Positions 44,547 through 54,781 of a stretch of 64,000 nt of DNA are shown one piece after another. Each line of letters begins with the position of its first letter. The stretch's first letter is position 1. A model generated the notes under the pieces. That model searched no databases. It saw only the letters and a list, made by a program, of their open reading frames with translations, and was not told the origin of the DNA. The DNA comes from Thermoleptolyngbya sichuanensis A183 (lineage in GTDB: Bacteria > Cyanobacteriota > Cyanobacteriia > Elainellales > Elainellaceae). The position numbers were made by a program, and so were the translations under genes. The DNA lies in contig NZ_CP053661.1 in the NCBI RefSeq assembly GCF_013177315.1, positions 4,154,001-4,218,000 on the forward strand. Direction: 5' to 3'.

Positions 44547-45497
44547 ATGACTGATGCAATGCAAACCCTCACCCTCGGCCCCAGCGGCCCCACGGTTCCT
44601 GCCCTTGGTATTGGCACCTGGGCCTGGGGAGACAAGCTCTATTGGGGATATGGCGGCGACTACGACGAAGCCGCATTGCGCGATGCCTTTAAAGCTGCGA
44701 TCGAGGCTGGTGTGAACTTCTTCGATACGGCGGAAATTTACGGGTTTGGCGAATCCGAGCGGCTGATTGGGCGCTTTGCAAAGGAACTCCAGCAGCCCGT
44801 GGTTTTAGCGACAAAATACTTTCCCCTGCCCTGGCGGATTTGGGGAAGTGCAGTAGCCGATGCTCTAACTGCCAGCCTCAAGCGGCTCCAAGTGCCCACG
44901 GTGGACTTGTATCAGGTTCACTGGCCCTTCGACTTTTTGATGGGACAGCCAACGCTGATGAATGCCCTGGCTGATGAGGTGCAGCAGGGTCGCATCAAGT
45001 CTGTCGGCGTGAGCAACTACTCCGCTGAGCAGATGCAGCGGGCGTATGACCTGCTGGCGCAGCGCGGCGTGCCCCTAGCGGTGAACCAGGTGCAATATTC
45101 CCTGCTAGCGCGGCAGATCGAGCGCAACGGTGTGATGGATGCGGCTCGGCGACTCGGCGTGACGATTCTGGCCTACAGTCCGCTGGCGCAGGGGTTGCTG
45201 ACGGGTAAATACACACCCGAAACCGACACGCCACCCCAGGGGGCCCGCAGGCTCGACCCGCGTTTTAGCCGGGAGGGTCTGGAAAAACTCGCGCCAAAGG
45301 TGGGCTTGCTCAAAGAGATTGGGCAGAAATATGACCGCACTCCGGCGCAGGTGGCGCTCAACTGGCTAATTGCTCAGGGCAATGTGGTGCCGATTCCGGG
45401 TGCAAAGAACGCCAGCCAAGCCGCCCAAAATGCCGGAGCGCTGGGCTGGATGCTGAGTGAGGAAGAAAAAGGGGCGATCGCCCAGGCTTGGCAGTAA
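44547..45497 (+). CDS. Aldo/keto reductase
   Basis: A 316-residue NADPH-dependent carbonyl reductase. The catalytic tetrad is complete: D60, Y65, K90 and H125. Later segments V-G-V-S-N-Y-S, Q-V-Q-Y-S-L-L and V-V-P-I-P-G-A-K-N fit the family's cofactor-binding part. I start at the ATG 44547 (M-T-D-A-M-Q); a longer frame from 44475 covers the direct repeats and is unlikely. The physiological aldehyde is unknown. Confidence 0.88.
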   Translation: MTDAMQTLTLGPSGPTVPALGIGTWAWGDKLYWGYGGDYDEAALRDAFKAAIEAGVNFFDTAEIYGFGESERLIGRFAKELQQPVVLATKYFPLPWRIWGSAVADALTASLKRLQVPTVDLYQVHWPFDFLMGQPTLMNALADEVQQGRIKSVGVSNYSAEQMQRAYDLLAQRGVPLAVNQVQYSLLARQIERNGVMDAARRLGVTILAYSPLAQGLLTGKYTPETDTPPQGARRLDPRFSREGLEKLAPKVGLLKEIGQKYDRTPAQVALNWLIAQGNVVPIPGAKNASQAAQNAGALGWMLSEEEKGAIAQAWQ

Positions 45498-45499
45498 CG

Positions 45500-45640
45500 G
45501 AGCGGTGGAGGGAGGAAAGAGAGAAGAGAGAACAATGAAGACAGAAGAACGAAGAACGAAGAGATACCGTTTTTCTCTCTTCGTTTTTCGTTCTTCTGTC
45601 TTCATTTTTCGTTTTTTCTTTCTCCGCTTCTCGCCTCACC
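45500..45640. terminator. Purine/pyrimidine palindromic element, copy 2 (after the aldo/keto reductase, before fur)
   Basis: A 17-bp perfect stem pairs 45537-45553 (GAAGACAGAAGAACGAA) with 45587-45603, followed by ATTTTTCG and T-rich sequence. It begins immediately after the stop codon, and lies between convergent genes, so a bidirectional terminator role is likely. It shares both its ends and its arms with the inverted copy at 35048-35166. Confidence 0.75.
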
Positions 45641-45658
45641 ACCCCAACACCCCGACAC

Positions 45659-46105
45659 TCAAGACTCTTGGGGCTGCTTGTAGCCAAAAAAGTCGATGGA
45701 ATAGCCTGTGATCTTCACGCCCGTTTGCTGCTCAATTTGTTCGATCAGCTCAGCGGGTAGCTCGATATGGACATCCAAGATTTGGTTGGTATCCAGGCAG
45801 TTGACGTGGCTATGGGGATCGCTGATGTTGCCGTAGAGCCGTCCGTCGGAGCGCTCGACGCATTCGATAATACCCTGCTCAGACAGCGCCTCCAGGTTTT
45901 GATAAACAGAAGTGTGGCCAATGTCTTTGCCCTGCTGGTTGAGGCGATCATAAATCTCGCGGGCCGAGAGGTGTTCCTGCTGCTGCCAGAGCAACTCCAA
46001 AATGAAGCGGCGCTGCTTGCTGAGGCGCATTCCCAAAAGCTGACAGCGATTGAGAGCGTCTTCTAGCGAGCGAATGGGCTTGCGATCAGCAGTTTCAGGA
46101 TTCAT
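45659..46105 (-). CDS. Fur-family metalloregulator, PerR-like
   Basis: A 148-residue DNA-binding repressor. A winged helix (about 20-85) includes S-A-R-E-I-Y-D-R-L and H-T-S-V-Y-Q-N-L-E-A-L. The dimerisation part has S-D-P-H-S-H-V-N-C with metal-binding His. The paired CxxC zinc motifs usual in many Fur/PerR proteins are absent: only two Cys exist (C21-like and C in H-V-N-C). The S-I-D-F-F-G-Y ending resembles cyanobacterial PerR-type proteins. It may sense peroxide or metal. It could be one regulator of the iron cluster, but the main FurA is not shown here. Confidence 0.82.
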   Translation of the reverse strand: MNPETADRKPIRSLEDALNRCQLLGMRLSKQRRFILELLWQQQEHLSAREIYDRLNQQGKDIGHTSVYQNLEALSEQGIIECVERSDGRLYGNISDPHSHVNCLDTNQILDVHIELPAELIEQIEQQTGVKITGYSIDFFGYKQPQES

Positions 46106-46730
46106 AGTCTCGACGTGGCAGCTTTAACCAGCGGGTTATCAAGATGGCGTTAGATGGCGTTAACGGATGATGAATGGATAATTTGAGATGATTTGATCTG
46201 GCTTTTTTGATCCGGCTTTATTTAATTCTAGTCCAGAGGTTCGAGTCGCTGTTGATACATCTCATACTGGGAGGCTGATCAGGAACCTGAGCGGAGAACT
46301 GGCTGATAAATTTACTGGTAAATCTACTGGTAAATCTACTGGGGAACGTACCCTATGAGGGCAGCCGCCCTGCGATTCTCATTAACCTGGGCTGACTTGC
46401 TGAGCAAGGAACGTCTGGGCAGTGAGGCTTTCAGCAGGCTCCCACCTCTTATGCAAACTCACTACAACTTTAACTTAAAACTGTCAAGACTGTCCATAGG
46501 GGCAGAATTTCGAGGGAAAAGGGCGATCGCCGCGACTATCCCAAGTCAGAGTTTCCTCAATGCTGCTTCTGCCAGGATTGCAGGACTGGGGCCGCCAACA
46601 TCCGATTTGGGACTGGCGATTTCGGATTTTGGTCGGGCTAAGCTGGGGCTTGCCGAACCTGTGATTTTTGAGCATCTGTACTTGCGATCGCCCGTACTGC
46701 TACACTGGGATCAGGGCTGGGCGTGGGTTC
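46106..46730. other. Divergent spacer between fur/perR and sbcC
   Basis: It holds GATGGCGTTA twice (about 46143-46162), TAAATCTACTGG three times (46302-46342), HIP1 sites, and near its end a TACACT box (46701-46706) that would give a very short 5' leader for sbcC. The ORF overlapping 46355-46900 is not credible. Confidence 0.5.
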
Positions 46731-49700
46731 ATGATTCCGCTGCAATTAAAACTCAAGAATTTCCTCAGCTATCGGCAGGCGGCGCTCGACTTTCGAGGGC
46801 TGCATGTAGCGTGCGTGTGTGGGCAAAATGGAGCGGGCAAGTCGTCGCTGCTGGAGGCGATCGCCTGGGCAATCTGGGGCGAAAGCCGCGCAACTCATGA
46901 AGACGACGTAATTCACCAGGGCGAAACCGAAGCCCAGGTGGAGTTTACCTTTAGCTGTCGCCAGCAGACCTATCGCGTGCTGCGGACGCGGGTGCGCGGG
47001 CAGACCAGCAGCCTGGAGCTTCAGATCGAAACGCCGACGGGGTTCCGGCCGCTGACGGAGCGGGGAATGCGGGCAACGCAGCAGTTGATTTTGCAACACC
47101 TGCGGCTGGATTATGAAACCTTTGTCAACTCGGCCTATTTGCGACAGGGGCGAGCAGACGAGTTCATGCTCAAACGGCCAGGCGAGCGCAAGCAGATTCT
47201 TGCCGACTTGCTGAAGCTGGATCAGTATGACGAGGCGGCGGAAACGGCCCGAGAGCGATCGCGCCTGGCCAAAGCAGAGCTAGACGTGCTGGAGCGATCG
47301 CTAGAAACCCTGGCACAGCAGCTAGAGGCGGGCGCGTCTCTATCGGCAGAGTGCGAAGCGCTGAGGGCGACTATCGACACCTGGCAGCGAGATCAAGCCA
47401 GCGACACCGATGCACTACACCAACTGCAAGCTGTGCAACAGCAGCGCCGCACTTGGACTCAGCAGTTGCACCTGCATCAGCAGCAAGAGCAGCGGTTGCG
47501 GCAAGACGGCCAGCGGCTCCAACAAGACTTGGCAGCGGCGCAGCAGCAGTTGCGATCGCTCGAAGCGACCCTCTCCAAGGCAGACGAAATTACCGCAGGC
47601 TATACCGAGTTTCACAGCCTGCAAACCGAGGAAGAGATCCAGTCCGCCAAGTTTCATGCTCACCAAGCGGCGATCGCCCAGCGCGACCAACTCCAGCAGC
47701 AACTGAATACCCAGCTTGCCGCATTGCAAGATCAGCACTTGCGCCTCCAGGCTCAGCGCGACACCCTCCAGCAGCAGATCCAGGAGTTGCAGCACACTCT
47801 GGCAAAAGCGCCTGACCTCGACACTGCTCTAGAAAACTTACGAATGGCGCGAAAGCGGCTGGCGCAGCTAGACCAGCTTCAGTCCCAGGCTGCCCCCCTG
47901 ATGCAGCGCCAGCAGCAGATTCGTGCCACATTGGATCGCGCCCAGGCACGGCTCCAGGCCCGTTTAGAAGAATATCAAACGACACGGCAACAGCTTCTTC
48001 AGCAGCAGGGTCAGCAGGCTCAGGCTTGTCAGGCGCTAACCGCGATCATGGAACGGAGCGCGTATTTGGAAAATCGCCGTCGCTATCAGCAGGAATTGCG
48101 CGAGAAAGGCATGGAGCGGCGTACCTTTATGGAACGGCTCCAGGAACGTCAGCGCGAACTAGAGGCGCAGGTGGCGGGGCTGGACAATAAAATGGCGTTG
48201 CTTCAGCAGCAGATGCCTGGTGCGATCGCCCAGCCTGGCTCTTCTCTAGAGCCGCAGCGGACTTCTGCGGAACGAGCCTCTGAACGAGCCTCTGAACGAG
48301 CCTCTGAACGATCTTCAGAACTCTCTTCTGTCCCCCTGGAGTCGGAGCGTTCTGATTCGGCGGGAATCCGAAAACGTCGCGGAAAGCCAAAGCGAACGAC
48401 GCTCAAGGCGCTGCCGGATGCAGCGTTAGTGGTTCATAGCCAGGAGCAGCCAAGTTCCCAGGGCTGTTTTCCGCTATGTCCCCTGTGCGATCGCCCGCTG
48501 GATGAGCATCACTGGGCGGTGGTGATGGAGCGGCATCACGCCGAAAAGCAGGAGCTTTATGACCAGCTTTGGGTGATTCGAGAACAGCTTGCCGTTTCGG
48601 AGCGCGAAATTCAGGTGTTGCGTCAGGAATATCGTGATCTAGAAAAGGAACTGGCGGACTATAGCGATGTTTTGCAACTGCAAGGCCAGCTTCAGCAGCA
48701 GGTGCAGGACAGGGCGGCTGTTGAGGCGCGGCTGCAACAGTTGGCGCAGGAGGAGGCGGATCTGGGGCGATCGCTGCAAACGGGCGACTATGCTCCTGAC
48801 CTGCACGAAGAGCTGCGCCTGCTGGATGAAACCCTGGCGCAGCTTCAATATGATGATCGCGACCATGCCCTGGCGCGGGGCGAGGTCGATCGCTGGCGCT
48901 GGGCAGAGATCAAACACGCGGAGCTAAAGCAGGCGCAAAAGCGACTCCAGCAGCTACTCGCTCATCAGCCAGAGTTGGAGGCGCAACTGGCAACCGTAGA
49001 ACAGCAGCGGGCGGAATTGCTGAACCAGTCGGTGTTGCAGCGGCAGATTCGCGACTTGGAGCAGCAAATCGAGGCGATCGCCTATAACCTGAAGCGCCAC
49101 ACCACGTTGCGAAACGCGCTGCGGCTGGCGCAGGTGTGGCAGTTGCGCCATCAGGAGCTTCAGCAGGCGCAGCAGCAATATCCCCAGGTGCAGCAGCAGG
49201 TGAAGGATCTGGCGGCGCGGCTGACAGAGCGATCGCACTTGTTAGACACGCTCTCCGCAGACATCCGGGCGCTGGTGCAGCAAATCGAGGCCACGCCCGA
49301 CCCCGCAAGGGCGATCGCCACCCTAGAACAGCAGATCCAGCAGCGGCGCACCCAGCTTGATGCGGGGCTGGCCAATTTGGGACGGCTGGAACAGCAGATT
49401 CAGCAACTTGCAGCCCTAGAGCAGCAGCAGGCAGATTTGCTGATTCAGCAGCGCAACCTCCAGCGCCAGCGCCAGGTCTATCACGAGCTAGCCCAAGCCT
49501 TTGGAAAAAACGGCATTCAGGCGCTGATGATCGAAAATGTGCTGCCGCAGCTAGAGGCAGAGGCAAACCAGATTCTAGGACGGCTGAGCAATCATCAACT
49601 GCATATTCGGTTTGTGACGCAGCGGGCCCGCCGGAAGGGGAAATCCAGCAGTCCCCAAGGCCTGATCGACACGCTGGATATCCTGATTGCCGATGCCAAC

Positions 49701-50009
49701 GGCACGCGCCCCTACGAAACCTATTCCGGCGGCGAAGCCTTCCGGGTGAATTTCTCGATCCGGCTGGCGCTGGCGCGGCTGTTGTCGCAGCGGTCGGGCA
49801 CGGCGATGCAAATGCTGATTGTGGATGAAGGCTTTGGCACGCAGGACGACGCAGGCTGCGATCGCCTGATTGCCGCGATTCAGGCGATCGCCCCCGATTT
49901 TGCCTGCATCCTCACCGTCACCCACATGCCCCGGTTCAAGGAAGCCTTCCAAACCCACATCGAGGTAACAAAGACAGACCAGGGATCGGCTCTGAGTCTG
50001 GCGTTTTAG
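46731..50009 (+). CDS. sbcC: SbcC/Rad50-type SMC-like exonuclease subunit
   Basis: A 1092-residue protein, starting at ATG 46731. N-terminal Walker A G-Q-N-G-A-G-K-S-S (about 33-41), two long Gln/Arg/Leu-rich coiled coils (~180-500 and ~600-900), a central zinc hook C583-P-L-C586, the ABC signature Y-S-G-G-E-A (about 1000), and Walker B M-L-I-V-D-E-G-F-G are in order. It pairs with the SbcD nuclease to process DNA ends and hairpins; sbcD is not adjacent. Near residues 510-530 a repeat of S-E-R-A, from 12-bp tandem DNA repeats (48275-48315), lengthens the arm before the hook. Confidence 0.92.
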   Translation: MIPLQLKLKNFLSYRQAALDFRGLHVACVCGQNGAGKSSLLEAIAWAIWGESRATHEDDVIHQGETEAQVEFTFSCRQQTYRVLRTRVRGQTSSLELQIETPTGFRPLTERGMRATQQLILQHLRLDYETFVNSAYLRQGRADEFMLKRPGERKQILADLLKLDQYDEAAETARERSRLAKAELDVLERSLETLAQQLEAGASLSAECEALRATIDTWQRDQASDTDALHQLQAVQQQRRTWTQQLHLHQQQEQRLRQDGQRLQQDLAAAQQQLRSLEATLSKADEITAGYTEFHSLQTEEEIQSAKFHAHQAAIAQRDQLQQQLNTQLAALQDQHLRLQAQRDTLQQQIQELQHTLAKAPDLDTALENLRMARKRLAQLDQLQSQAAPLMQRQQQIRATLDRAQARLQARLEEYQTTRQQLLQQQGQQAQACQALTAIMERSAYLENRRRYQQELREKGMERRTFMERLQERQRELEAQVAGLDNKMALLQQQMPGAIAQPGSSLEPQRTSAERASERASERASERSSELSSVPLESERSDSAGIRKRRGKPKRTTLKALPDAALVVHSQEQPSSQGCFPLCPLCDRPLDEHHWAVVMERHHAEKQELYDQLWVIREQLAVSEREIQVLRQEYRDLEKELADYSDVLQLQGQLQQQVQDRAAVEARLQQLAQEEADLGRSLQTGDYAPDLHEELRLLDETLAQLQYDDRDHALARGEVDRWRWAEIKHAELKQAQKRLQQLLAHQPELEAQLATVEQQRAELLNQSVLQRQIRDLEQQIEAIAYNLKRHTTLRNALRLAQVWQLRHQELQQAQQQYPQVQQQVKDLAARLTERSHLLDTLSADIRALVQQIEATPDPARAIATLEQQIQQRRTQLDAGLANLGRLEQQIQQLAALEQQQADLLIQQRNLQRQRQVYHELAQAFGKNGIQALMIENVLPQLEAEANQILGRLSNHQLHIRFVTQRARRKGKSSSPQGLIDTLDILIADANGTRPYETYSGGEAFRVNFSIRLALARLLSQRSGTAMQMLIVDEGFGTQDDAGCDRLIAAIQAIAPDFACILTVTHMPRFKEAFQTHIEVTKTDQGSALSLAF
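48263..48320 (+). repeat. 12-bp tandem repeat inside sbcC
   Basis: GAACGAGCCTCT-type units occur about four times, giving in-frame Ser-Glu-Arg-Ala repeats close to the zinc hook. Confidence 0.8.
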
Positions 50010-50118
50010 GTGGAAGTGTTTTAAGGGAAGTGTTTTAAGTGCGTTTTAGGTGCAACTTTTGGTGCAGCGTTTTAGGTGCAACTTAGATGCAACTTAGATG
50101 CAGCTTAGGTGCAACAAT
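50005..50118. repeat. Imperfect repeats GTTTTAGGTGCAACTT after sbcC
   Basis: Units built on TTTTAGGTGCAACTT and AAGTGTTTTA follow the sbcC stop codon almost to the end of aspS. No stable terminator is obvious. Confidence 0.65.
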
Positions 50119-50140
50119 CCAGCCAGATGCGCCCAAAGTT

Positions 50141-51928
50141 CTAACTTTTGGGCTTGTGGGTACTCGCAATCGACAGTTCCTTGAGCTGCTTGTCGTCCAC
50201 GGGCGAAGGCGCATTGGTCATCAGGCAGCGGGCCTGCTGGGTTTTGGGGAAGGCCATCGCATCGCGGATCGACTCTTCGCCCGACAGCAGCATGGCCCAG
50301 CGGTCAATCCCGTAGGCGATGCCCCCGTGCGGCGGCGTGCCGTATTCAAAGGCTTCTAGCAAAAAGCCAAACTTTTCGCGGGCTTCGTCGGGCCCAATGC
50401 CGATCAGCTCAAACACCTGCTGCTGCACATCGGGCTGATAAATCCGCAGGCTGCCGCCGGCCACCTCAAAGCCGTTGTAAACCAGGTCATAGGCCTGAGC
50501 GCGGGCGGTTTTCAGATCGTCCAGATCCTCAGGGTGGGGCGCAGTGAAGGGATGGTGCAGCGGTTCGAGGCGCTTTTCCTCGGCGTTCCACTCAAACATC
50601 GGAAAATCCACGACCCACAGCAGATTAATCCTGTCCGGGTCAATCAGCCCCAGTTCTTTGCCCACTACTTGCCGCAGGCGATCGAGCGTTTTGTTTACGG
50701 TATCGGTGTCGCCTGCGCCAAACAGCAGCAGGTGTCCAGGTTTCGCGTTTGTCCGCTGGAGAATTTCCGTTTTTTTCTCGTCGGTGAGGTTGTCTTTGAT
50801 CGCGCCGATCGTTGTAATTTCGCCATCTTCACCAACGCGGATAAAGGCTAAGCCCTTCGCGCCCATTGTCGTCGCTTCGTTAAACAAATCCCCACCAGGC
50901 TTGATGCGGACGTTGGAAATCGCATCATTGCCACCGGGAATCGGCAAGATTTTCACAATGCCGCCCTTGCTCACCGCATCGGCAAAGACTTTGAAGCCCA
51001 TATCCTGCACCACGTCCGACACGTCTACCAGCTCCAGCCCAAAGCGGGTGTCGGGCTTGTCGCTGCCGTAGCGGCCCATTGCTTCGGCGTAGGTGAGGCG
51101 CGGGAAGGGGCGCGGCAGGTCAATGCCCTTCAGGGTTTTGAACACCTGGCAGACCATTTCTTCGTTCAGCGACAGAATTTCGTCCTGGGTCATGAAGCTC
51201 ATTTCCATGTCCAGTTGGGTGAATTCGGGCTGGCGGTCAGCGCGGAGGTCTTCGTCGCGAAAGCAGCGGGCGATTTGATAGTAGCGATCGCACCCTGCCA
51301 CCATCAGGATTTGCTTAAACAACTGCGGCGACTGGGGCAGCGCAAAAAACTCGCCCGGATTGACGCGGCTAGGCACGAGGTAGTCCCTCGCTCCCTCCGG
51401 GGTAGAGCGGGTCAGCACGGGTGTTTCCACTTCCATAAAGTGGGCTTCGTCTTCCAAAAAGCGGCGGAAGGTTTTGATGAGTTCATGGCGCAGTTGCAGG
51501 TTGCGGCTCATCCGCTCGCGCCGCAGATCCAGATAGCGATATTTCAACCGCAGGTCTTCGCGCACGGGTTCTTGCTCAGCAGTAGACACCTGGAAGGGCA
51601 ACTGCTTTCGCACCGCGCTGAGGACTTCAATTTGGTCGGCATAGATTTCGACTTCGCCTGTGGCCAGCTTGGGGTTGAGCGATTCTGGCGGGCGCTGGGT
51701 GACGCGGCCCGTGATCTTCACCACATACTCGTTTCGCAGGCTGTCGGCTAATTTGTAGGATTCGGGCGTGCGTTCTGGATCGCTGACAATCTGGGCAATG
51801 CCCGTGCGATCGCGCAAATCGACAAAAATCACGCCGCCATGATCTCGTCTGCGATCCACCCAGCCACAAAGGGTAACAGTGTCTCCAACGTGAGTTGCTC
51901 GCAGGTGACCGCAGTAATGAGTACGCAT
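50141..51928 (-). CDS. aspS: Aspartyl-tRNA synthetase
   Basis: A 595-residue class IIb enzyme that charges tRNA-Asp (or tRNA-Asp/Asn in a non-discriminating form). An OB-fold anticodon-binding domain (~1-105; [12 protein letters not shown]), class II motif 2 ([16 protein letters not shown]), a GAD insertion (~280-420), and motif 3 (G-I-D-R-W-A-M-L-L) are present. The ATG at 51928 begins [10 protein letters not shown], a typical start. Transcribed alone and convergent with sbcC. Confidence 0.96.
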   Translation of the reverse strand: MRTHYCGHLRATHVGDTVTLCGWVDRRRDHGGVIFVDLRDRTGIAQIVSDPERTPESYKLADSLRNEYVVKITGRVTQRPPESLNPKLATGEVEIYADQIEVLSAVRKQLPFQVSTAEQEPVREDLRLKYRYLDLRRERMSRNLQLRHELIKTFRRFLEDEAHFMEVETPVLTRSTPEGARDYLVPSRVNPGEFFALPQSPQLFKQILMVAGCDRYYQIARCFRDEDLRADRQPEFTQLDMEMSFMTQDEILSLNEEMVCQVFKTLKGIDLPRPFPRLTYAEAMGRYGSDKPDTRFGLELVDVSDVVQDMGFKVFADAVSKGGIVKILPIPGGNDAISNVRIKPGGDLFNEATTMGAKGLAFIRVGEDGEITTIGAIKDNLTDEKKTEILQRTNAKPGHLLLFGAGDTDTVNKTLDRLRQVVGKELGLIDPDRINLLWVVDFPMFEWNAEEKRLEPLHHPFTAPHPEDLDDLKTARAQAYDLVYNGFEVAGGSLRIYQPDVQQQVFELIGIGPDEAREKFGFLLEAFEYGTPPHGGIAYGIDRWAMLLSGEESIRDAMAFPKTQQARCLMTNAPSPVDDKQLKELSIASTHKPKS

Positions 51929-52212
51929 GGAAGTCAGGATTTAGAGGAATAGATGAATCAGGGTTGCAGCATTGTCGGGCAGACCGGGAAAGATCGTGCG
52001 GAATGCCCCAACTAAAACCTATTCATTATCCTGCATTCGGGCCGCTATTGACGATGGTTTTGAAATGCCCTCATGCCCAGTCTTGCGCGGGAGGGATAAG
52101 GGCAGTACGGGTTCTAAACCTCGCCTAAGTTGAAACTTGTCGCTTTTATTCTTCAGGGTCTAGGTGATTTTTCATCTAGAGATGGTCAGCCAGTGCCGCG
52201 GGATTGGCATTA
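51929..52212. other. aspS upstream region
   Basis: About 280 bp with no gene seen. It borders the family B element. Confidence 0.4.
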
Positions 52213-52350
52213 GAGCTAATTTATGAAGCAAATCTTAAGAAGCCTGAAACTCTTGGCATGTGTGGCTTTGAGGTCATGTTTGCCCAGGAAAAGCGGTTTC
52301 TCGGAAATCCTTGATTAACAAGGCTTTCAGGCTCCTTTACAAATTAGCTC
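52213..52350 (+). mobile_element. MITE-like element family B, copy 2
   Basis: This copy matches 26811-26948 at 137 of 138 positions and is also flanked by TTA on both sides. The near identity indicates recent movement or gene conversion. It is in the spacer between aspS and the hydrolase gene. Confidence 0.92.
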
Positions 52351-52515
52351 TTAATTTGTTTCTGAAATTGCTCAACTCGTTGAAGGGTTGAGGGGATAAA
52401 CAAGCAGGCACAGTAGAGCGATCTCCAGAGCGATCGCCCAACCAATGCACAATGGCGGTGAGGCAGTGTCTTCCAGCGCAAACGTATGCTATTGCAAATG
52501 TATGTTAGCGCGAAC

Positions 52516-53232
52516 TTATGCCAGGGCAAGCAAGTGTTCAGCAAGCGTCTGGGGGGCAGACAGGTAAGGATTGTGGCTAGTGTCCATCGAGATCACCTTT
52601 TTACAGGGAAGCGCTGTATAGAGCCGCTTCTGGGTGGACGGGCCGATCGTATAGTCTTGCAGACATTCAATATAAACACGGGGCACCTGCCCAAACCGTT
52701 CAGGCGTGGTGGATATCGGTATGGTCATGGGAGCCGCTGCCTGAGGAATTAGCAGCGCCTGAACCAGCGCCATATCTTCGTCGGAGCAATCGCCATAGCC
52801 GACCTGTTTCAGCGCCTCTGGACGAAACGACACCGCAAGCTGATCTTCTGAAAAGACGGCATTTGCCAGAAGCAGCGTTTCAGTATCTTCCTGGCTAATA
52901 CCCAGCATAGTCTGCCCATTCTCTGGCAAGTAGCCCGCCAGATATACCAGCGTGCGAATCCGGTCGGGACAATATTCTGCTGCCTGAGTAATAATCCCGC
53001 CGCCCATGCTGTGCCCTCCCAGCACCACGGGTTCTGGCTGTTCGTTCAGGATCTGGCAAACTCGCTCCACGTAGGCGGCTAGCGTCACGTCAGCAAGGGG
53101 CGTTTTATCTTTGCCATGTCCCGGCAGATCGGGTGCAATCACCGTGTGGCTGTGCTGCTCCAGCAACGGCTTTACCTTGTACCACACCCACGCGCCAGAT
53201 CCGGCCCCGTGAACTAATACAAATACACTCAT
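52516..53232 (-). CDS. Alpha/beta hydrolase (methyl-esterase/hydroxynitrile-lyase-like)
   Basis: A 238-residue cytoplasmic hydrolase. The oxyanion H-G-A-G-S-G-A-W segment (7-14), nucleophile S75 in G-G-H-S-M-G-G, an Asp near residue 190 (L-Q-D-Y) and His in T-S-H-N-P-Y-L-S complete the triad. The layout recalls the plant salicylate/methyl-jasmonate esterase and hydroxynitrile-lyase group that also occurs in bacteria. The start ATG 53232 has GGGAG 9 bp upstream. Substrate unknown. Confidence 0.85.
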   Translation of the reverse strand: MSVFVLVHGAGSGAWVWYKVKPLLEQHSHTVIAPDLPGHGKDKTPLADVTLAAYVERVCQILNEQPEPVVLGGHSMGGGIITQAAEYCPDRIRTLVYLAGYLPENGQTMLGISQEDTETLLLANAVFSEDQLAVSFRPEALKQVGYGDCSDEDMALVQALLIPQAAAPMTIPISTTPERFGQVPRVYIECLQDYTIGPSTQKRLYTALPCKKVISMDTSHNPYLSAPQTLAEHLLALA

Positions 53233-53257
53233 AAAGGCTTCTCCCAAAGCATATCAA

Positions 53258-53292
53258 TGTATCTTGAAGCGTATCTTGAAGCGTATAAGACC
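53258..53292. repeat. GTATCTTGAAGC repeats
   Basis: Three imperfect copies of a 13-bp unit lie upstream of the hydrolase start. Confidence 0.6.
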
Positions 53293-53346
53293 CAGCAAAG
53301 TCTTGCCAGAATCACAGCGCCAGGAATTTTTACTTTTGTGAACTGT

Positions 53347-53436
53347 AGGACTTACGCAGTTGGATGATTTCTCGCGGGCGGTGCCCGCGAGAAATCATCC
53401 AAACCCCAGAAAACTCATTGCAAGTGCGTAAGTCCT
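53347..53436 (+). mobile_element. MITE-like element family A, copy 4
   Basis: A 90-bp copy with complete termini. Its central stem differs from copy 2 by a C-to-T in one arm and the matching G-to-A in the other (GGATGATT with AATCATCC), so pairing is kept. Direct repeats of TTATTTTGAACT follow (53440-53470). Confidence 0.9.
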
Positions 53437-53662
53437 GAACTAGTTATTTTGAACTGGTTATTTTGAACTTGCCATAAGTGCCATAAGTGTAAGACAAGCC
53501 ACTATGTGGAAACTGTTCTCTCAAGGTTGAGCTTCCTTATATTGGGTCTACATCGCGAAGCTGCGGTATTGCGAAGCTGCACCACAAATTAGCCGCGATC
53601 GCCCCTGGGATGACGGTGTAAAGTAATCTAGTTTGCACAAGGACAACCGCCGAACGATACTT

Positions 53663-54781
53663 ATGAGCAACGCTGCATCCCCCTCCTCAACCAGCACGAC
53701 CGATGCTTCCTCTAGTCCCTTGGCCACAGACCGCGACTGGTCGCCCCTGCTGCAACAACTGCTCGACGGGCGATCGCTCGATGCAGACCAGGCCGCAGAC
53801 CTGATGGAGGGCTGGCTATCGGAGTCGATTGCGCCCGCGCTGTCCGGAGCGATTCTGGCGGCAATCCAGGCGAAGGGCGTGTCGGCAGGCGAACTGGCCG
53901 GCATGGCGCGGGTGCTTCAGGCGCAGTCCCTCGGCAAGACGGTGGATGGAGGCTTGCCCGCGCCATTGATCGACACCTGCGGCACCGGGGGCGATGGTGC
54001 ATCTACGTTTAATATCTCAACCTGCGTGGCCTTTGTGGCGGCGGCGGCAGGGGTGGCCGTGGCTAAGCATGGCAACCGGGCGGCCTCCAGTCGTGTCGGG
54101 TCGGCGGATGTGTTGGAAGGGCTGGGCGTGAACCTGGGCGCACCGCCAGAGCGAATTCGGGCGGCCTTGCGGGAAGTCGGCATTACGTTCCTCTTTGCCC
54201 CCGGCTGGCATCCGGCGATGAAGGCCGTCGCGCCCATCCGCAAGACGCTGAAGGTACGAACCGTGTTCAACCTGCTGGGGCCGCTGGTAAACCCGCTCCA
54301 GCCGACGGGGCAGGTGATGGGTGTGTTCAGCCCGCAGTTGGTGGAAACGGCGGCACAGGCGTTGCAGCAGCTTGGACGGGAAGAGGCGATCGTGCTGCAC
54401 GGGCGCGAAAAGCTAGACGAGGCAGGGCTGGCAGACTGGACGGACATGGCGGTGCTGTCGGGTGGAACCGTGCGATCGCACGCCGTTAATCCCGAAGCGC
54501 TGGGCCTTACATCTGCGCCCACCAGTGCCCTGCGCGGCGGCGAAGTGGCGGAGAATCTAGAAATTTTGCGGAACGTGCTTCAGGGCAAAGGCACTGCGGC
54601 ACAGCAGGATGTGGTGGCGCTAAACGCAGCCTTGGCGCTGAAGGTAGGCAATGCGATCGCTGACGCAACCGACGACCTCGATCACACGCTGCGACTGGGT
54701 ATCGTGCAAGCAAAGGACATTCTCAGCAGCGGAGCCGCTTGGGCCAAGGTCGAGGCACTGGTGGACTTTTTGAAAGGGTAG
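53663..54781 (+). CDS. trpD: Anthranilate phosphoribosyltransferase
   Basis: A 372-residue enzyme that transfers phosphoribose to anthranilate in tryptophan synthesis. After a Ser/Thr-rich N-terminus (1-25), the helical domain and the phosphoribosyl-binding motif D-T-C-G-T-G-G-D-G (approx. 103-111) and K-H-G-N-R-A-A-S-S are present. [11 protein letters not shown]-x-N-P completes the signature. The ATG at 53663 is chosen; an upstream frame to 53633 adds no homology. It is separate from other trp genes, as usual in cyanobacteria. Confidence 0.94.
   Translation: MSNAASPSSTSTTDASSSPLATDRDWSPLLQQLLDGRSLDADQAADLMEGWLSESIAPALSGAILAAIQAKGVSAGELAGMARVLQAQSLGKTVDGGLPAPLIDTCGTGGDGASTFNISTCVAFVAAAAGVAVAKHGNRAASSRVGSADVLEGLGVNLGAPPERIRAALREVGITFLFAPGWHPAMKAVAPIRKTLKVRTVFNLLGPLVNPLQPTGQVMGVFSPQLVETAAQALQQLGREEAIVLHGREKLDEAGLADWTDMAVLSGGTVRSHAVNPEALGLTSAPTSALRGGEVAENLEILRNVLQGKGTAAQQDVVALNAALALKVGNAIADATDDLDHTLRLGIVQAKDILSSGAAWAKVEALVDFLKG

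Noticed and set aside
46355-46900. 181-codon open frame overlapping sbcC
   Set aside because: It runs through repeats and over 170 bp of sbcC in another frame; sbcC is certain.
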